In this document: positions 38,546 through 46,846 of the stretch, piece after piece
Layout: each line of letters starts with the position of its first letter
Position numbering within the stretch: the stretch's first letter is position 1
From: JBFLYZ01 sp040756415
GTDB lineage: Bacteria > Bacteroidota > Bacteroidia > JADZBD01
Assembly: GCA_040756415.1 (NCBI GenBank)
Contig: JBFLYZ010000015.1
Location: 1-64,000 of the forward strand
Reading direction: 5' to 3'
Length of the DNA stretch: 64,000 bases
Notes under the pieces: generated by a model
What the model was told of the DNA's origin: nothing
Database searches by the model: none
Seen by the model: the letters and a program-made list of their open reading frames with translations, nothing else
Made by a program: the position numbers and the translations under genes

Positions 38546-41287
38546 ATGTTCTGGGGCAGAAAAAACAAGGACGAAAACAAAGAGGAGAAAAAAGAAACTC
38601 CCAAGCCGGAAGAGAAAAAATCCGACAACAAGAACTTCAAGAAATACAAGTTCAAGGAGCTGAAGATCTATTCCAGCGATGAATGGATGGCGGGCTCTAC
38701 CAAGAAGTACCGCACCGTTTTCGAGCGCATGGAAACCACCTATATGCGTGCCGAGTTCTCGTTCTATAACAAGCTCTTTGACGAGGAGCCCTGGAAATGC
38801 AAGATCACCTATAAATGCTTTTCGGTCGACAAGAGCAACCGCAAGGAGCTCTGCAGCTACGACATAGATAAGGAAGTTGGCATAGATGAGAACATCGTGT
38901 ATATACGCGATGGCTGGGGTAATGCCACGGCCGGCTCGTACTGGTTCCGCGGTGATTACGACTGGGAAGCCTATATTGACGGTGAGCTGGTGGCCACCAC
39001 GCGCTTCTACGTGGAGGATGTGGGCATGGTAACCCAGGGCGATAACCCCTATTTCGATATCGAATCGGTGAAGCTGTATGAAGGCGATTACGATGGCAAC
39101 AGCAAGGACGGGGTCAGGCGCTATTACAAGAAGATCAGCCAGAAGGATACCCGCTACCTGTGGGTGGAGCTGAAGCTGAAGAACAAGACCGCCAAGGATT
39201 ATTATTGCGAGGTCTTCTTCAACTTCTATGACGATGCCGGCCAGCCCAAAGGACAGGATATACGCAGGCAGTTCTTCAAGGCGAATACCGATAACCAGGT
39301 TTATACGTTTGACGCGGGATGGGGCAATGCCGCAGGCGGTTCGTGGAAGGATGACAAGTACCTGCTCGAGATCGTGTTCATGGATACGCTTATTGCCGTG
39401 GTGCCTTTCGAGGCGGGCGATACATTCGAAGAGGGCGATGTGGAAGTGATCTCCAACTTCGAGGAGGCCATACACAAATCGGGAAGCGCGGCCAAGAAGT
39501 CGGAGGGAGGCGCTGCCGCCAACAACCAGAACCAGAAGCAGGAGGAAACGGTGGAGGACCTGCTTGCCAAGCTGGACGAGCTCATCGGCCTGGAGAACAT
39601 CAAGAAGGAGGTGCGCGACCAGATGAACAATATCAAGTTTGCGCAACTGCGTAAGGAGAAGGGGATTGATGATAATACCCGGGCCAACCTGCACAGCGTA
39701 TTCACCGGAAACCCCGGCACGGGCAAGACCACGGTGGTGAACATGCTGGGCAAGATCTACCAGAAGATGGGGTTGCTCAGCAAAGGGCACGTGAAGGAGG
39801 TTGACCGCAGCGACCTGGTGGCCCAGTACATCGGGCAGACCGCACCGAAAGTGAAGAAGATCATCGAAGAGGCGCGCGGTGGCATCCTGTTCATCGATGA
39901 GGCCTACTCGCTCAGCCGGGCCAAAGAAGATAAAAACGATTTCGGCCACGAGGTGATCGAGATACTGATCAAGGAAATGAGCGATGGCAAGGGCGACCTG
40001 GCCATCATGTACGCGGGCTACCCCAAGGAGATGAAGGAGTTCGTGGACACCAACCCGGGCATGAAATCCAGGCTGGGGCATTATTTCCATTTCGAGGATT
40101 ACCTGCCCGAGGAGCTTTCGAAAATAGCGGAATACGCCTGCAACAAGTACAAGGTGACGCTTACGCCCGAGGCCAAAAAATACATGGACGAGATGCTGAT
40201 CGATGCCTACCGGGCGCGCGATAACTCATTCGGGAACGCGCGGTACGTTTACGGTATCATCAACGAGGCCAAGGAAGAGCTGGGCCTGCGCCTGATGAAG
40301 CACCCCGACCTGCAGAACCTTACGGCAGAGCAGATGTCGCTCATCGAGCTGGAGGATATGAAAAAGGTATTTGCAGCGCACAGCAAGAAGAAGCTCAAGC
40401 TCGACCTGGACGAGAAGCTGCTGAAGGAGGGATTGAACGAGCTGAACGAGCTCACGGGAATGAGCACCCTGAAAGCGGAGGTGAACGAGCTGGTGAAGCT
40501 GGCGCGCTTTTACCGCGAGATGGGCAAGGATGTGCTGAACAAGTTCTCGCTGCACAGCGTGTTCACCGGTAACCCCGGTACGGGTAAGACCACCGTGGCC
40601 AGGATCATTGCCAAGATATATAAAGGCCTGGGATTACTGGAAAGAGGCCATATCGTGGAGGTGGACCGCGAGGCCCTTATTGCAGGGTACATCGGCCAGA
40701 CCGCGATCAAGACGGGCGAGAAGATCACCGAGGCCATGGGCGGCATCCTGTTCATTGACGAAGCCTATTCGCTCGTTACCCGGGGCACCAGCAACGATTT
40801 CGGCCAGGAAGCCATACAGATCATCCTCAAGCGCATGGAAGATTTCCGCGGGCAGTTCGGGGTGATCGTGGCCGGCTACCCCGATAATATGAACGAGTTC
40901 ATCCAGTCGAACCCCGGCCTCAAGTCGCGCTTCGATCGTACCTTCCACTTCGAGGATTACTCAGCGGGCGAAATGTACCAGATCGCCCTGAGCATATTAT
41001 CGAAGGAAAAGATGAAACCCGATGCCCAGGCGGCCGAGCACCTGCAGAAGTATTTTGAGTTCCTGCATGCCAACCGCGATAAGCATTTCGGCAATGCGCG
41101 TACGGTAAGGCAGGTGGTCAGCGAGGCCATCAAGAACCAGCACATCCGATTGGCCAGCATGGAGGCATCGCAGCGAACACCCGATATGATCGATGTGCTG
41201 ACCCTGGATGATGTGAAAGAGTTCGAGATCAAGGAATCGCGCTCGCAGGGAGGAACGCTGGGGTTCAAGTTTGGGAATAATAAATAG
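38546..41287 (+). CDS. Double AAA+ ATPase of the CbxX/CfqX (SpoVK) type with novel N-terminal domains
   Basis: A 913-residue protein. Residues 1-40 are Lys/Glu-rich and disordered. Residues 40-300 contain a duplicated beta-rich unit, each copy carrying a DGWGNATAGS / DAGWGNAAGGS motif followed by DWEAYIDGELVATTRFYV or YLLEIVFMDTLIAVVPF. After a linker come two AAA+ modules: Walker A GNPGTGKTTVVN at about 387 and GNPGTGKTTVAR at about 674, with Walker B GILFIDEAYSL in each (about 446 and 732). Both modules look active. CbbX-type AAA proteins remodel Rubisco; EccA-type serve type VII secretion. No target gene is adjacent, so the N-terminal units probably bind the substrate. Confidence 0.9.
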   Translation: MFWGRKNKDENKEEKKETPKPEEKKSDNKNFKKYKFKELKIYSSDEWMAGSTKKYRTVFERMETTYMRAEFSFYNKLFDEEPWKCKITYKCFSVDKSNRKELCSYDIDKEVGIDENIVYIRDGWGNATAGSYWFRGDYDWEAYIDGELVATTRFYVEDVGMVTQGDNPYFDIESVKLYEGDYDGNSKDGVRRYYKKISQKDTRYLWVELKLKNKTAKDYYCEVFFNFYDDAGQPKGQDIRRQFFKANTDNQVYTFDAGWGNAAGGSWKDDKYLLEIVFMDTLIAVVPFEAGDTFEEGDVEVISNFEEAIHKSGSAAKKSEGGAAANNQNQKQEETVEDLLAKLDELIGLENIKKEVRDQMNNIKFAQLRKEKGIDDNTRANLHSVFTGNPGTGKTTVVNMLGKIYQKMGLLSKGHVKEVDRSDLVAQYIGQTAPKVKKIIEEARGGILFIDEAYSLSRAKEDKNDFGHEVIEILIKEMSDGKGDLAIMYAGYPKEMKEFVDTNPGMKSRLGHYFHFEDYLPEELSKIAEYACNKYKVTLTPEAKKYMDEMLIDAYRARDNSFGNARYVYGIINEAKEELGLRLMKHPDLQNLTAEQMSLIELEDMKKVFAAHSKKKLKLDLDEKLLKEGLNELNELTGMSTLKAEVNELVKLARFYREMGKDVLNKFSLHSVFTGNPGTGKTTVARIIAKIYKGLGLLERGHIVEVDREALIAGYIGQTAIKTGEKITEAMGGILFIDEAYSLVTRGTSNDFGQEAIQIILKRMEDFRGQFGVIVAGYPDNMNEFIQSNPGLKSRFDRTFHFEDYSAGEMYQIALSILSKEKMKPDAQAAEHLQKYFEFLHANRDKHFGNARTVRQVVSEAIKNQHIRLASMEASQRTPDMIDVLTLDDVKEFEIKESRSQGGTLGFKFGNNK

Positions 41288-41313
41288 GGGAATAAGGAAA
41301 TAAGGAAATAAGG
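41288..41313. repeat. Short octamer repeat (GGAAATAA), 3 units
   Basis: GGGGAATAA-GGAAATAA-GGAAATAA-GGAAG directly follows the AAA+ stop codon and precedes its terminator. Three near-perfect 8-base units with no gene attached. Confidence 0.7.
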
Positions 41314-41335
41314 AAGGGCCCTCATGGGCCCTTTT
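41312..41335 (+). terminator. Intrinsic terminator after the AAA+ gene
   Basis: AAGGGCC-CTCAT-GGGCCCTTTT: a GC-rich hairpin with a T run, 27 bases after the stop codon and between convergent genes. Confidence 0.7.
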
Positions 41336-41343
41336 GTTTGGAT

Positions 41344-41967
41344 TTATTTCTCTTTCTCGGGTCCGGAAAAGGACATTACGCAATTCCAGGTGGAGGATTT
41401 ATGCTCGCGCAGGGCTACTCCTATGTACTTGAAATTGGGATCAAGTATGTTCTTGCGGTGGCCTGAATCGCCTACGCCTTCGTCAATGAGCAGGGCCATC
41501 ACGATCTTCATGGCCTTGTTGCTGCCGTAGTGGCAATTCTCACCCAGCCCGCTGTATTTCTTCTTGGCGGCCGCGTAGCGCTTCTCAAAGTTCTCGTGTC
41601 CTTTCTTGCCGGTCTTGCCCATTTGCTCGGCATGATCTTTAGCGATGGCATACATGTCTTCGGCCACGGCCAGCGCGCTCATCGGCTTGGTGGTGAGCAG
41701 GGTCTTCTTCAGACTGTTGAGATAGGCCGAGCCCTTATAGCTCACCGAGTCGATATAATGCTCCACGATGGTCTCGGCAAAGAGCTTGGGATTGACGCGG
41801 GCCATGTTACAGAGGGTGATCACCCGCTTTTCCTCATCGCCCAGGTAGCTGATGTTCTTGCCGCTGTTGGCCTTTTCAATTTCTTTGGCGTCCCACTTGG
41901 CGTAAGGGCCGGTCTGCACCGCGCTGCAGAGAAAGATCGCAGCTATAATGAAAACGAGTTTTCTCAT
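41344..41967 (-). CDS. Secreted CAP (SCP/PR-1) domain protein
   Basis: A 207-residue protein with signal peptide MRKLVFIIAAIFLCSAVQTG and a CAP domain: DMYAIAKDHAEQMGKTGKKG, HENFEKRY, GENCHYGSNKAMKIVMALLI and GHRKNILDPNFKYIGVAL, carrying the conserved His/Glu cavity residues. Bacterial CAP proteins are envelope or secreted proteins of varied function. It is convergent to the AAA+ gene and lies just downstream of an outer-membrane-type gene on the same strand. Confidence 0.9.
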   Translation of the reverse strand: MRKLVFIIAAIFLCSAVQTGPYAKWDAKEIEKANSGKNISYLGDEEKRVITLCNMARVNPKLFAETIVEHYIDSVSYKGSAYLNSLKKTLLTTKPMSALAVAEDMYAIAKDHAEQMGKTGKKGHENFEKRYAAAKKKYSGLGENCHYGSNKAMKIVMALLIDEGVGDSGHRKNILDPNFKYIGVALREHKSSTWNCVMSFSGPEKEK

Positions 41968-41983
41968 ATGATCGGGTTTCAGA

Positions 41984-42736
41984 TCAAAATTCGTACCCTA
42001 CGCTGATGCTCAGGTTATTGTTCCGGAACAGGATATTGTTGGAATTGTTATCTCCTATATACCGGTGGCGCGAAAGGTTGTAACGGTAATACACTTCAAA
42101 CACCCAGCCCTGTTTCATATTGGGTATGCGGTGCTCGGCTCCTATGCCGGCCATCAGGGCGGAGCTGCCGTTCTCCATCAGCAGGTCATGCTCTATGGTC
42201 AGGGGGGAGACTCCTTTGGCCGCCATTTTCGAATCCGTTTTGCTGATGATCCTGTACCCGGCTCCCAGCATATAACGGTAGGCCCACCCGGCCGAGAAAT
42301 AAAATGAATTGGTATTATCGTTCTCGCTGTTGATGCTCTGCTTGAACAGGATGGGAATGTAGAGCTCGTGCAGTCGCACCTTGTGCGTGTAGGCAAAGTT
42401 CTTATCGTAAAAAGGCGTGGAGCCCACCGGGAAATAATAGCTGTCGAAGGTAATGCCCTCACCCAGGTATTCAATACCCATGAGCAGCTTGAGCTTCTTG
42501 CTTTCGGGAAAGTTCAGCTCACCCTTGTAGCTCAGCCCGAATCCCTGGGTAGGCTTAACATTGCCCATGTAATCGGTATTGGGCTTGTAAAACGAGACCA
42601 CGGCCATGAAGCTGGCGCGCCATTTCATCACGATGTCCTTGGGGTTGATATGCACATCTCCGCCCATTTTCTGCGCGCTGGAGCACAGCGAAACCGCGGA
42701 TAAACTAAAGATCAATATGGCTCGAAATGATCGCAT
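41984..42736 (-). CDS. Putative outer-membrane beta-barrel protein
   Basis: A 250-residue protein with signal peptide (MRSFRAILIFSLSAVSLCSS, cleavage near AQ) and alternating beta strands. Examples are SFYFSAGWAYRYMLGAGYRI, WVFEVYYRYNLSRHRYIGD and a C-terminal strand LSISVGYEF ending in Phe, as outer-membrane barrels do. Family not recognised. It is 16 bases upstream of the CAP gene, likely co-transcribed. Confidence 0.7.
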   Translation of the reverse strand: MRSFRAILIFSLSAVSLCSSAQKMGGDVHINPKDIVMKWRASFMAVVSFYKPNTDYMGNVKPTQGFGLSYKGELNFPESKKLKLLMGIEYLGEGITFDSYYFPVGSTPFYDKNFAYTHKVRLHELYIPILFKQSINSENDNTNSFYFSAGWAYRYMLGAGYRIISKTDSKMAAKGVSPLTIEHDLLMENGSSALMAGIGAEHRIPNMKQGWVFEVYYRYNLSRHRYIGDNNSNNILFRNNNLSISVGYEF

Positions 42737-42752
42737 TCTTCTATTCTACAAA

Positions 42753-44552
42753 CTACAAACTACCACTTCCATAAACTTTTTCACCGTTCAGGAAGGTGTA
42801 CAGCACTTTCGTGGAAAGTATTTTCGATTCTTCGCACTTCATGATATCGTTGTCCAGTATCACGAAATCGGCAAATTTGCCCGGCTCTATGCTGCCTTTC
42901 TCCTTTTCCTCAAAGTTAGCGAAAGCGCCCCAAATGGTCATGCCTTTTAATGTTTCTTCTCTTGTAAGCGCTTCTTCCGACATAAATCCGCCCTCAGGGA
43001 ATCCTTTGGCGTCTTTTCTGAATACTGCGGCATAAAAAGTGGTCATGGGATTGATCTGTTCCACGGGGAAATCGGTTCCCAGGGCTACCATTCCTGCAGC
43101 TTTCAATAAGGATCTATAAGCATAAGCGCCTTTCATTCGCTCTTTTCCCAACCGCTCCTCCGCCCAGTACATATCGCTGGTGGCATGGGTGGGTTGGACG
43201 GAGGGAATGATGCCGCAGGTTTTATAGATGTCAAGATCGGAGGGGTGGATCACCTGGGCGTGCTCGATACGCCATCTCCAGTACTTTGGTCCGGGATCGT
43301 GCGTCCTTAAGCTAATGATGGTATCGCTGCCATTGAGTTTTTTGCGGGGAAACAAGACGGTATTACGGTAAACGTTAAGCATCGCCCTGTGGGCAGAATC
43401 TCCGATGCAATGAACGTTCATCTGAAAGCCCTGCTCATAGAGCTGCAGTGCCCTTTTCTCAAAATGAGCCAGCTTGTTAAGCAGAAATCCTGACCATCCC
43501 TTTTTGTCATGGTAATCTTCCATCAGGCAGGCCCCGCGTGAGCCTAAAGCGCCATCGGCATACAGCTTGAATGAACGGACATTTAAGCGCTCGGTTTTAT
43601 ATACGTTCTTTACAAGGTAATGGGCATAGTTCGGTGCCGAATCGCTGAGCATGGCATACACCCGCATCTTCAGCTTACCCTGCTTCTGCAGGCTGTCTAT
43701 CGCATCGATCTCGTGCTTCATGAGCCCCGCGTCATCTACGGTGGTCAGGCCTACTTCAAAACAATTTTTTTGAGCTTTGAGCAGGGCATTTTCCATCTGG
43801 GCCGGGGTGGGCGGTGGAATGACGGAAGCCACCAGGTCTATCGCATTGTCGATCAAGATGCCGGTAGGATCGAAATAGGGATAGCTCATGCGCTTTATTT
43901 CTTTCCGGTCTTCTTCCACCGTCCAGGAATCATCATTCGTAAATACATATTCTATCGTACCGCCCGTCACTTTGGTCCGATTGGTGATCTTCGCTCTCCT
44001 CAATGCCTCGCCATTCACCAGGACAGCATGTCCGTCAATTCGCTTCAGGAAGACCGGGGTGTTCGGAAACAGCGAATCCAGCTTTTTGCGGTCGGGGAAC
44101 TCTTTTACATCCCAGTCGTTCTGGTCCCAGCCGCGGCCAATGATCCATTCGCTTTTATTCACCTCGGCAAACTCCACTACTTTCTTCAGCACTTCATCAA
44201 AGGATTTGGTCCCCACCAGGTCGGCCTGGTTCAGGCCCAGGCCATACCCGAGAAAATGGCAATGCGAATCGATGAAGCCGGGGTAGACGGCTTTGCCCTG
44301 CGCGTCCAGCTTTTCGCCATCGTATTGCGCCAGGATGGAGTCGCTCTTGCCAACCGCAATGATCTTCCCGTCTTTTATGGCAAAGCTCTCGGCAACAGAA
44401 AAGAGCGAATCAACGGTATAAACAACGGCATTATGAACAATGAGATCGACTTTTTCCCTTGGTTTTTCTGAAGAGCAGGAAAAAAAGTTTACCACGGAGA
44501 TGCAGAGAACACAGAGAGGCACGGAGAAAGGAGATCTGCGTGGAAAGTTCAT
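42753..44552 (-). CDS. Amidohydrolase lipoprotein (YtcJ-like)
   Basis: A 599-residue metal-dependent hydrolase of the Amidohydro_3 type: VDLIVHNAVVYTVDSLFSVA, the metal-binding GFIDSHCHFLGYG, WIIGRGWDQNDWD, MNVHCIGDSAHRAML, WRIEHAQVIHPSD and ALGTDFPVEQINPMTTFYAA. Substrate unknown. The N-terminus MNFPRRSPFSVPLCVLCISV, then VNFFSC, acts as a lipoprotein signal, but it is encoded by the octamer-type repeats flanking the neighbouring GxxExxY gene. The ATG overlaps that gene's TGA (ATGA), so translation is coupled. Confidence 0.9.
   Translation of the reverse strand: MNFPRRSPFSVPLCVLCISVVNFFSCSSEKPREKVDLIVHNAVVYTVDSLFSVAESFAIKDGKIIAVGKSDSILAQYDGEKLDAQGKAVYPGFIDSHCHFLGYGLGLNQADLVGTKSFDEVLKKVVEFAEVNKSEWIIGRGWDQNDWDVKEFPDRKKLDSLFPNTPVFLKRIDGHAVLVNGEALRRAKITNRTKVTGGTIEYVFTNDDSWTVEEDRKEIKRMSYPYFDPTGILIDNAIDLVASVIPPPTPAQMENALLKAQKNCFEVGLTTVDDAGLMKHEIDAIDSLQKQGKLKMRVYAMLSDSAPNYAHYLVKNVYKTERLNVRSFKLYADGALGSRGACLMEDYHDKKGWSGFLLNKLAHFEKRALQLYEQGFQMNVHCIGDSAHRAMLNVYRNTVLFPRKKLNGSDTIISLRTHDPGPKYWRWRIEHAQVIHPSDLDIYKTCGIIPSVQPTHATSDMYWAEERLGKERMKGAYAYRSLLKAAGMVALGTDFPVEQINPMTTFYAAVFRKDAKGFPEGGFMSEEALTREETLKGMTIWGAFANFEEKEKGSIEPGKFADFVILDNDIMKCEESKILSTKVLYTFLNGEKVYGSGSL
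44487..44535. repeat. Degenerate CACGGAGA-type repeats, left flank of GxxExxY gene
   Basis: GTTTACCACGGAGATGCAGA, then GAACACAGAGAGGCACGGAG. It is the inverted counterpart of the repeat at 44959-45003 and is translated on the minus strand as the amidohydrolase signal peptide. Confidence 0.85.
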
Positions 44553-44986
44553 TTTCTTGGAAGTTTGGCAAATTCAGGAGTAACGAGAGAAACCATTGTG
44601 TCTTTTATATTCAAACTGCAGAAATTGAATAAAAGGCCTTTAGGTTTTCCGGCCAGGGTCAAATAGGAAAGTAAAATAGCCGTGTGAACGGGATGTAGAA
44701 CTTCCACGGCCTTATTCCCTACAATCACCAGATCATTAACTATAAGATCGAGCTTGAGCGGGTTTCCAAGTGTTTTCCCTTTATACATAATAGATACTGC
44801 GAGTTGCCTTTTGGGAAAAAGTTCAGCCTCCTTTAGCTCATCAAACAAACATTCTTCATAAACTGATTCAAGTAGTCCTGGTCCAAGTTGCTTATGAACC
44901 TCAATAGCACAACCAATTATCTTGAATGAAAGGCTGTTGATGTATTCCTGAGTAATCATTTCTCTGTGAACCTCCGTGTTCTCCAT
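44549..44986 (-). CDS. GxxExxY protein (PD-(D/E)XK superfamily), probably inactive
   Basis: A 145-residue member of the PDDEXK_3 family with IIGCAIEVHKQLGPGLLESV and YEECLFDEL, the namesake G-x-x-E-x-x-Y. The core reads LDLIVNDLVIVGNKAVEVL. Compared with the second copy at 62338 (IDLVVNGKLVIEVKSVEAL), the catalytic Glu is replaced by Gly (GNK for EVK), while Asp and Lys remain. Residues 1-9 (MENTEVHRE) are encoded by the flanking repeat; Met10 at 44959 is probably the ancestral start. It overlaps the amidohydrolase start by 4 bases. Confidence 0.88.
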   Translation of the reverse strand: MENTEVHREMITQEYINSLSFKIIGCAIEVHKQLGPGLLESVYEECLFDELKEAELFPKRQLAVSIMYKGKTLGNPLKLDLIVNDLVIVGNKAVEVLHPVHTAILLSYLTLAGKPKGLLFNFCSLNIKDTMVSLVTPEFAKLPRK

Positions 44987-45003
44987 GATCTCTATGGTAA
45001 AAA
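44959..45003. repeat. Degenerate CACGGAGA-type repeats, right flank of GxxExxY gene
   Basis: On the minus strand: TTTACCATAGAGATCATGGA, then GAACACGGAGGTTCACAGAG. It aligns with the left flank in inverted orientation (TTTACCA..GAGAT...GAGAACAC.GAG) and encodes the first residues of the GxxExxY gene. Confidence 0.85.
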
Positions 45004-45005
45004 AA

Positions 45006-46091
45006 TTATTTATTCATGAATTCACAGATCAACTGATGAAAATGATGCGTGCCTGTTTCGCGCTTGGGTGAGTATCGCCCCCCCGGGTACATCCTCGATT
45101 TAATCCCTTTTTGAACCAGCTCTACAATGGCCTCATCTTCACGCTCTACCTTGTCGAGCGCGCTGCCGGCTCCCTGCTCAAGCTTCGAGGGGTCGTAGAT
45201 ATAGGTAATGAATGAAACTTTGGTCAATTCGGGCGACAGGGGCCGTATCACGTTCACCGATAAGCCCCAGGGGTAAAAATTGAACATGAGGTTGGGGAAC
45301 AGCCAATAGTAATAAGCGGCCACTTTCCTGCCGTGATCGGGATGCCCTGCCGGAAGGTTAAAGCTCATATCGCTACCCTTGGCATAGGCCAACTGGAGGT
45401 TGGAGTAGGGATAGAGCTCCGTTACATACGTATTATAATCGATGGCACCGCTCAATCCCGGGTGGATGTAAGGAATATGAAAGCCCTCCAGGTAATTCTC
45501 GCAGTATAGGGCCCAGTGGCATTTGACCAGGTAATCGCGTGAGCGCACCGGATCGCATTTGAATTCCTGCAAAGGCAGAAAATCCAGGCGCTTTTTCATT
45601 TCGCCTATGGATTGATCCAGCGCAATGGCCGGCTTCACCGAGGCGAAGATGAGCTTGCTCCAGAGCCCGAAGGGTACCCTGGCAAGGTCGTCTTTCGCAG
45701 AAGGGAAGTTCTCCACCCCTTCGAATTCGGGCATGGACTCGAACTTGCCGTTGAGCCTGAACCTGCGCCCATGGTAGCGGCAGCGCAGGCTGTTCTCAAT
45801 GCAGGGCGATTCAACAAGGATGTTGCCCCGGTGCGTGCATACGTTGGACATGCAGTGGATCGTGTCGTCCTTATCACGGGCCAACAGCACCGGCTCGTCC
45901 AGGAAGCCTTCCAGCAGGGTATGTGGCAGCAACTGGCCCGAAACGCGGATGCTGTCGGTGTCGCCCACAAACTGCCAGGTGGAAGCGAAGATCTTCTCTT
46001 TGGAAAGGTCCCAGAAAGCGCGGTCGGTATAGAACTCCGCAGCAAGGGTCTCCGCCTTCCGGATATCTTTATCGACAAAGAGCTTCTTCAT
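45006..46091 (-). CDS. Rieske non-heme iron oxygenase, alpha subunit type
   Basis: About 361 residues from MKKLFVDKDIRKAETLAAEF; the longer open frame upstream lies in the SDR gene. The Rieske ligands are CTHRGN and CRYHGRRF (about residues 85-110). The mononuclear iron site is in YCENYLEGFHIPYIHPGL, with His-x4-His. Family enzymes hydroxylate or N-demethylate substrates such as aromatic acids, carnitine or betaines. The ATG overlaps the SDR stop (ATGA). Together with the permease this suggests uptake and oxidation of a small amine or amino-acid-like compound; the substrate is inference. Confidence 0.9.
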   Translation of the reverse strand: MKKLFVDKDIRKAETLAAEFYTDRAFWDLSKEKIFASTWQFVGDTDSIRVSGQLLPHTLLEGFLDEPVLLARDKDDTIHCMSNVCTHRGNILVESPCIENSLRCRYHGRRFRLNGKFESMPEFEGVENFPSAKDDLARVPFGLWSKLIFASVKPAIALDQSIGEMKKRLDFLPLQEFKCDPVRSRDYLVKCHWALYCENYLEGFHIPYIHPGLSGAIDYNTYVTELYPYSNLQLAYAKGSDMSFNLPAGHPDHGRKVAAYYYWLFPNLMFNFYPWGLSVNVIRPLSPELTKVSFITYIYDPSKLEQGAGSALDKVEREDEAIVELVQKGIKSRMYPGGRYSPKRETGTHHFHQLICEFMNK

Positions 46092-46846
46092 GAATTCTTC
46101 CTGACTATATGGGCCGAATTGGCCTGGGCGGTGGGTGTGAGCACCACATCGAGGATGTTCACGTGGGCCGGGCGCGAGGCGATCCACCACACCGTTTCGG
46201 CAATATCTTCGGCAGTGAGGGGCTGCAGGCCTTTATAAACGCTTTTGGCTTTTTCGGTGTCACCCGCAAAGCGCACAATGGAGAATTCGGTCTCGGCCAG
46301 TCCAGGGTTAACGGAGCTCACGCGGATGTTGTGCGGCAGCAGGTCGATACGCATGCCTTTGTTGAGCGCATCCACCGCGAACTTGGAAGCGCAGTATACA
46401 TTGCCGTTGGCGTAAACCTCTTTGGCGGCCGTGGAGCCGATGTTGATGATATGCCCCTTTTTGTTCGCCACCATGAGGGGAGCCACCAGGCGCGTCATGT
46501 AAAGCAGGCCCTTGATATTGGTATCGATCATGCGTTCCCAGTCATCTATCCTGCCCTCGTGAATAGGGTTAAGCCCCGCGGCCAGTCCTGCGTTGTTGAC
46601 CAGCACATCGATGTTCTTCCATTTCCCGCTCAGCGAACTGATCGCGTTTTCTACCTCATCGAGCCTGCGCACATCGAAGCGGAGCGCCAGCGTATCGGTC
46701 TTATACTTTGCGTTTAGTTCCTTAGCCAACTCATCCAGCCGCTCTTTCCTTCGCCCGGTAATGATCACATCGTACCCGTTCTTCGCGAAGAGCCGGGCCG
46801 TAGCCTTTCCGAAACCTGCCGTTGCACCCGTGATAAGCGCTATCAT
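46088..46846 (-). CDS. SDR family oxidoreductase (YdfG-like)
   Basis: A 252-residue classical SDR: cofactor motif ALITGATAGFGKATARLF, NAG motif VLVNNAGLAAGLNPI, catalytic Ser in INIGSTAAKEV and Tyr-x-x-x-Lys in VYCASKFAVDAL. It is closest in pattern to YdfG/serine 3-dehydrogenase (NADP-dependent 3-hydroxy acid oxidation). Middle gene of an operon with ATGA overlaps at both ends: the permease stop overlaps its start and its stop overlaps the Rieske start. Confidence 0.92.
   Translation of the reverse strand: MIALITGATAGFGKATARLFAKNGYDVIITGRRKERLDELAKELNAKYKTDTLALRFDVRRLDEVENAISSLSGKWKNIDVLVNNAGLAAGLNPIHEGRIDDWERMIDTNIKGLLYMTRLVAPLMVANKKGHIINIGSTAAKEVYANGNVYCASKFAVDALNKGMRIDLLPHNIRVSSVNPGLAETEFSIVRFAGDTEKAKSVYKGLQPLTAEDIAETVWWIASRPAHVNILDVVLTPTAQANSAHIVRKNS

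Noticed and set aside
38437..38655. 73-codon hydrophobic extension of the YcaQ-like gene
   Set aside because: It runs across the intergenic region into the AAA+ gene on the other strand; the family starts near MKSKPAVISLEQ.
38504..40090. 528-codon minus-strand frame opposite the AAA+ gene
   Set aside because: It is antisense to a well-supported CbxX-type ATPase with all motifs intact, and its translation matches no family.
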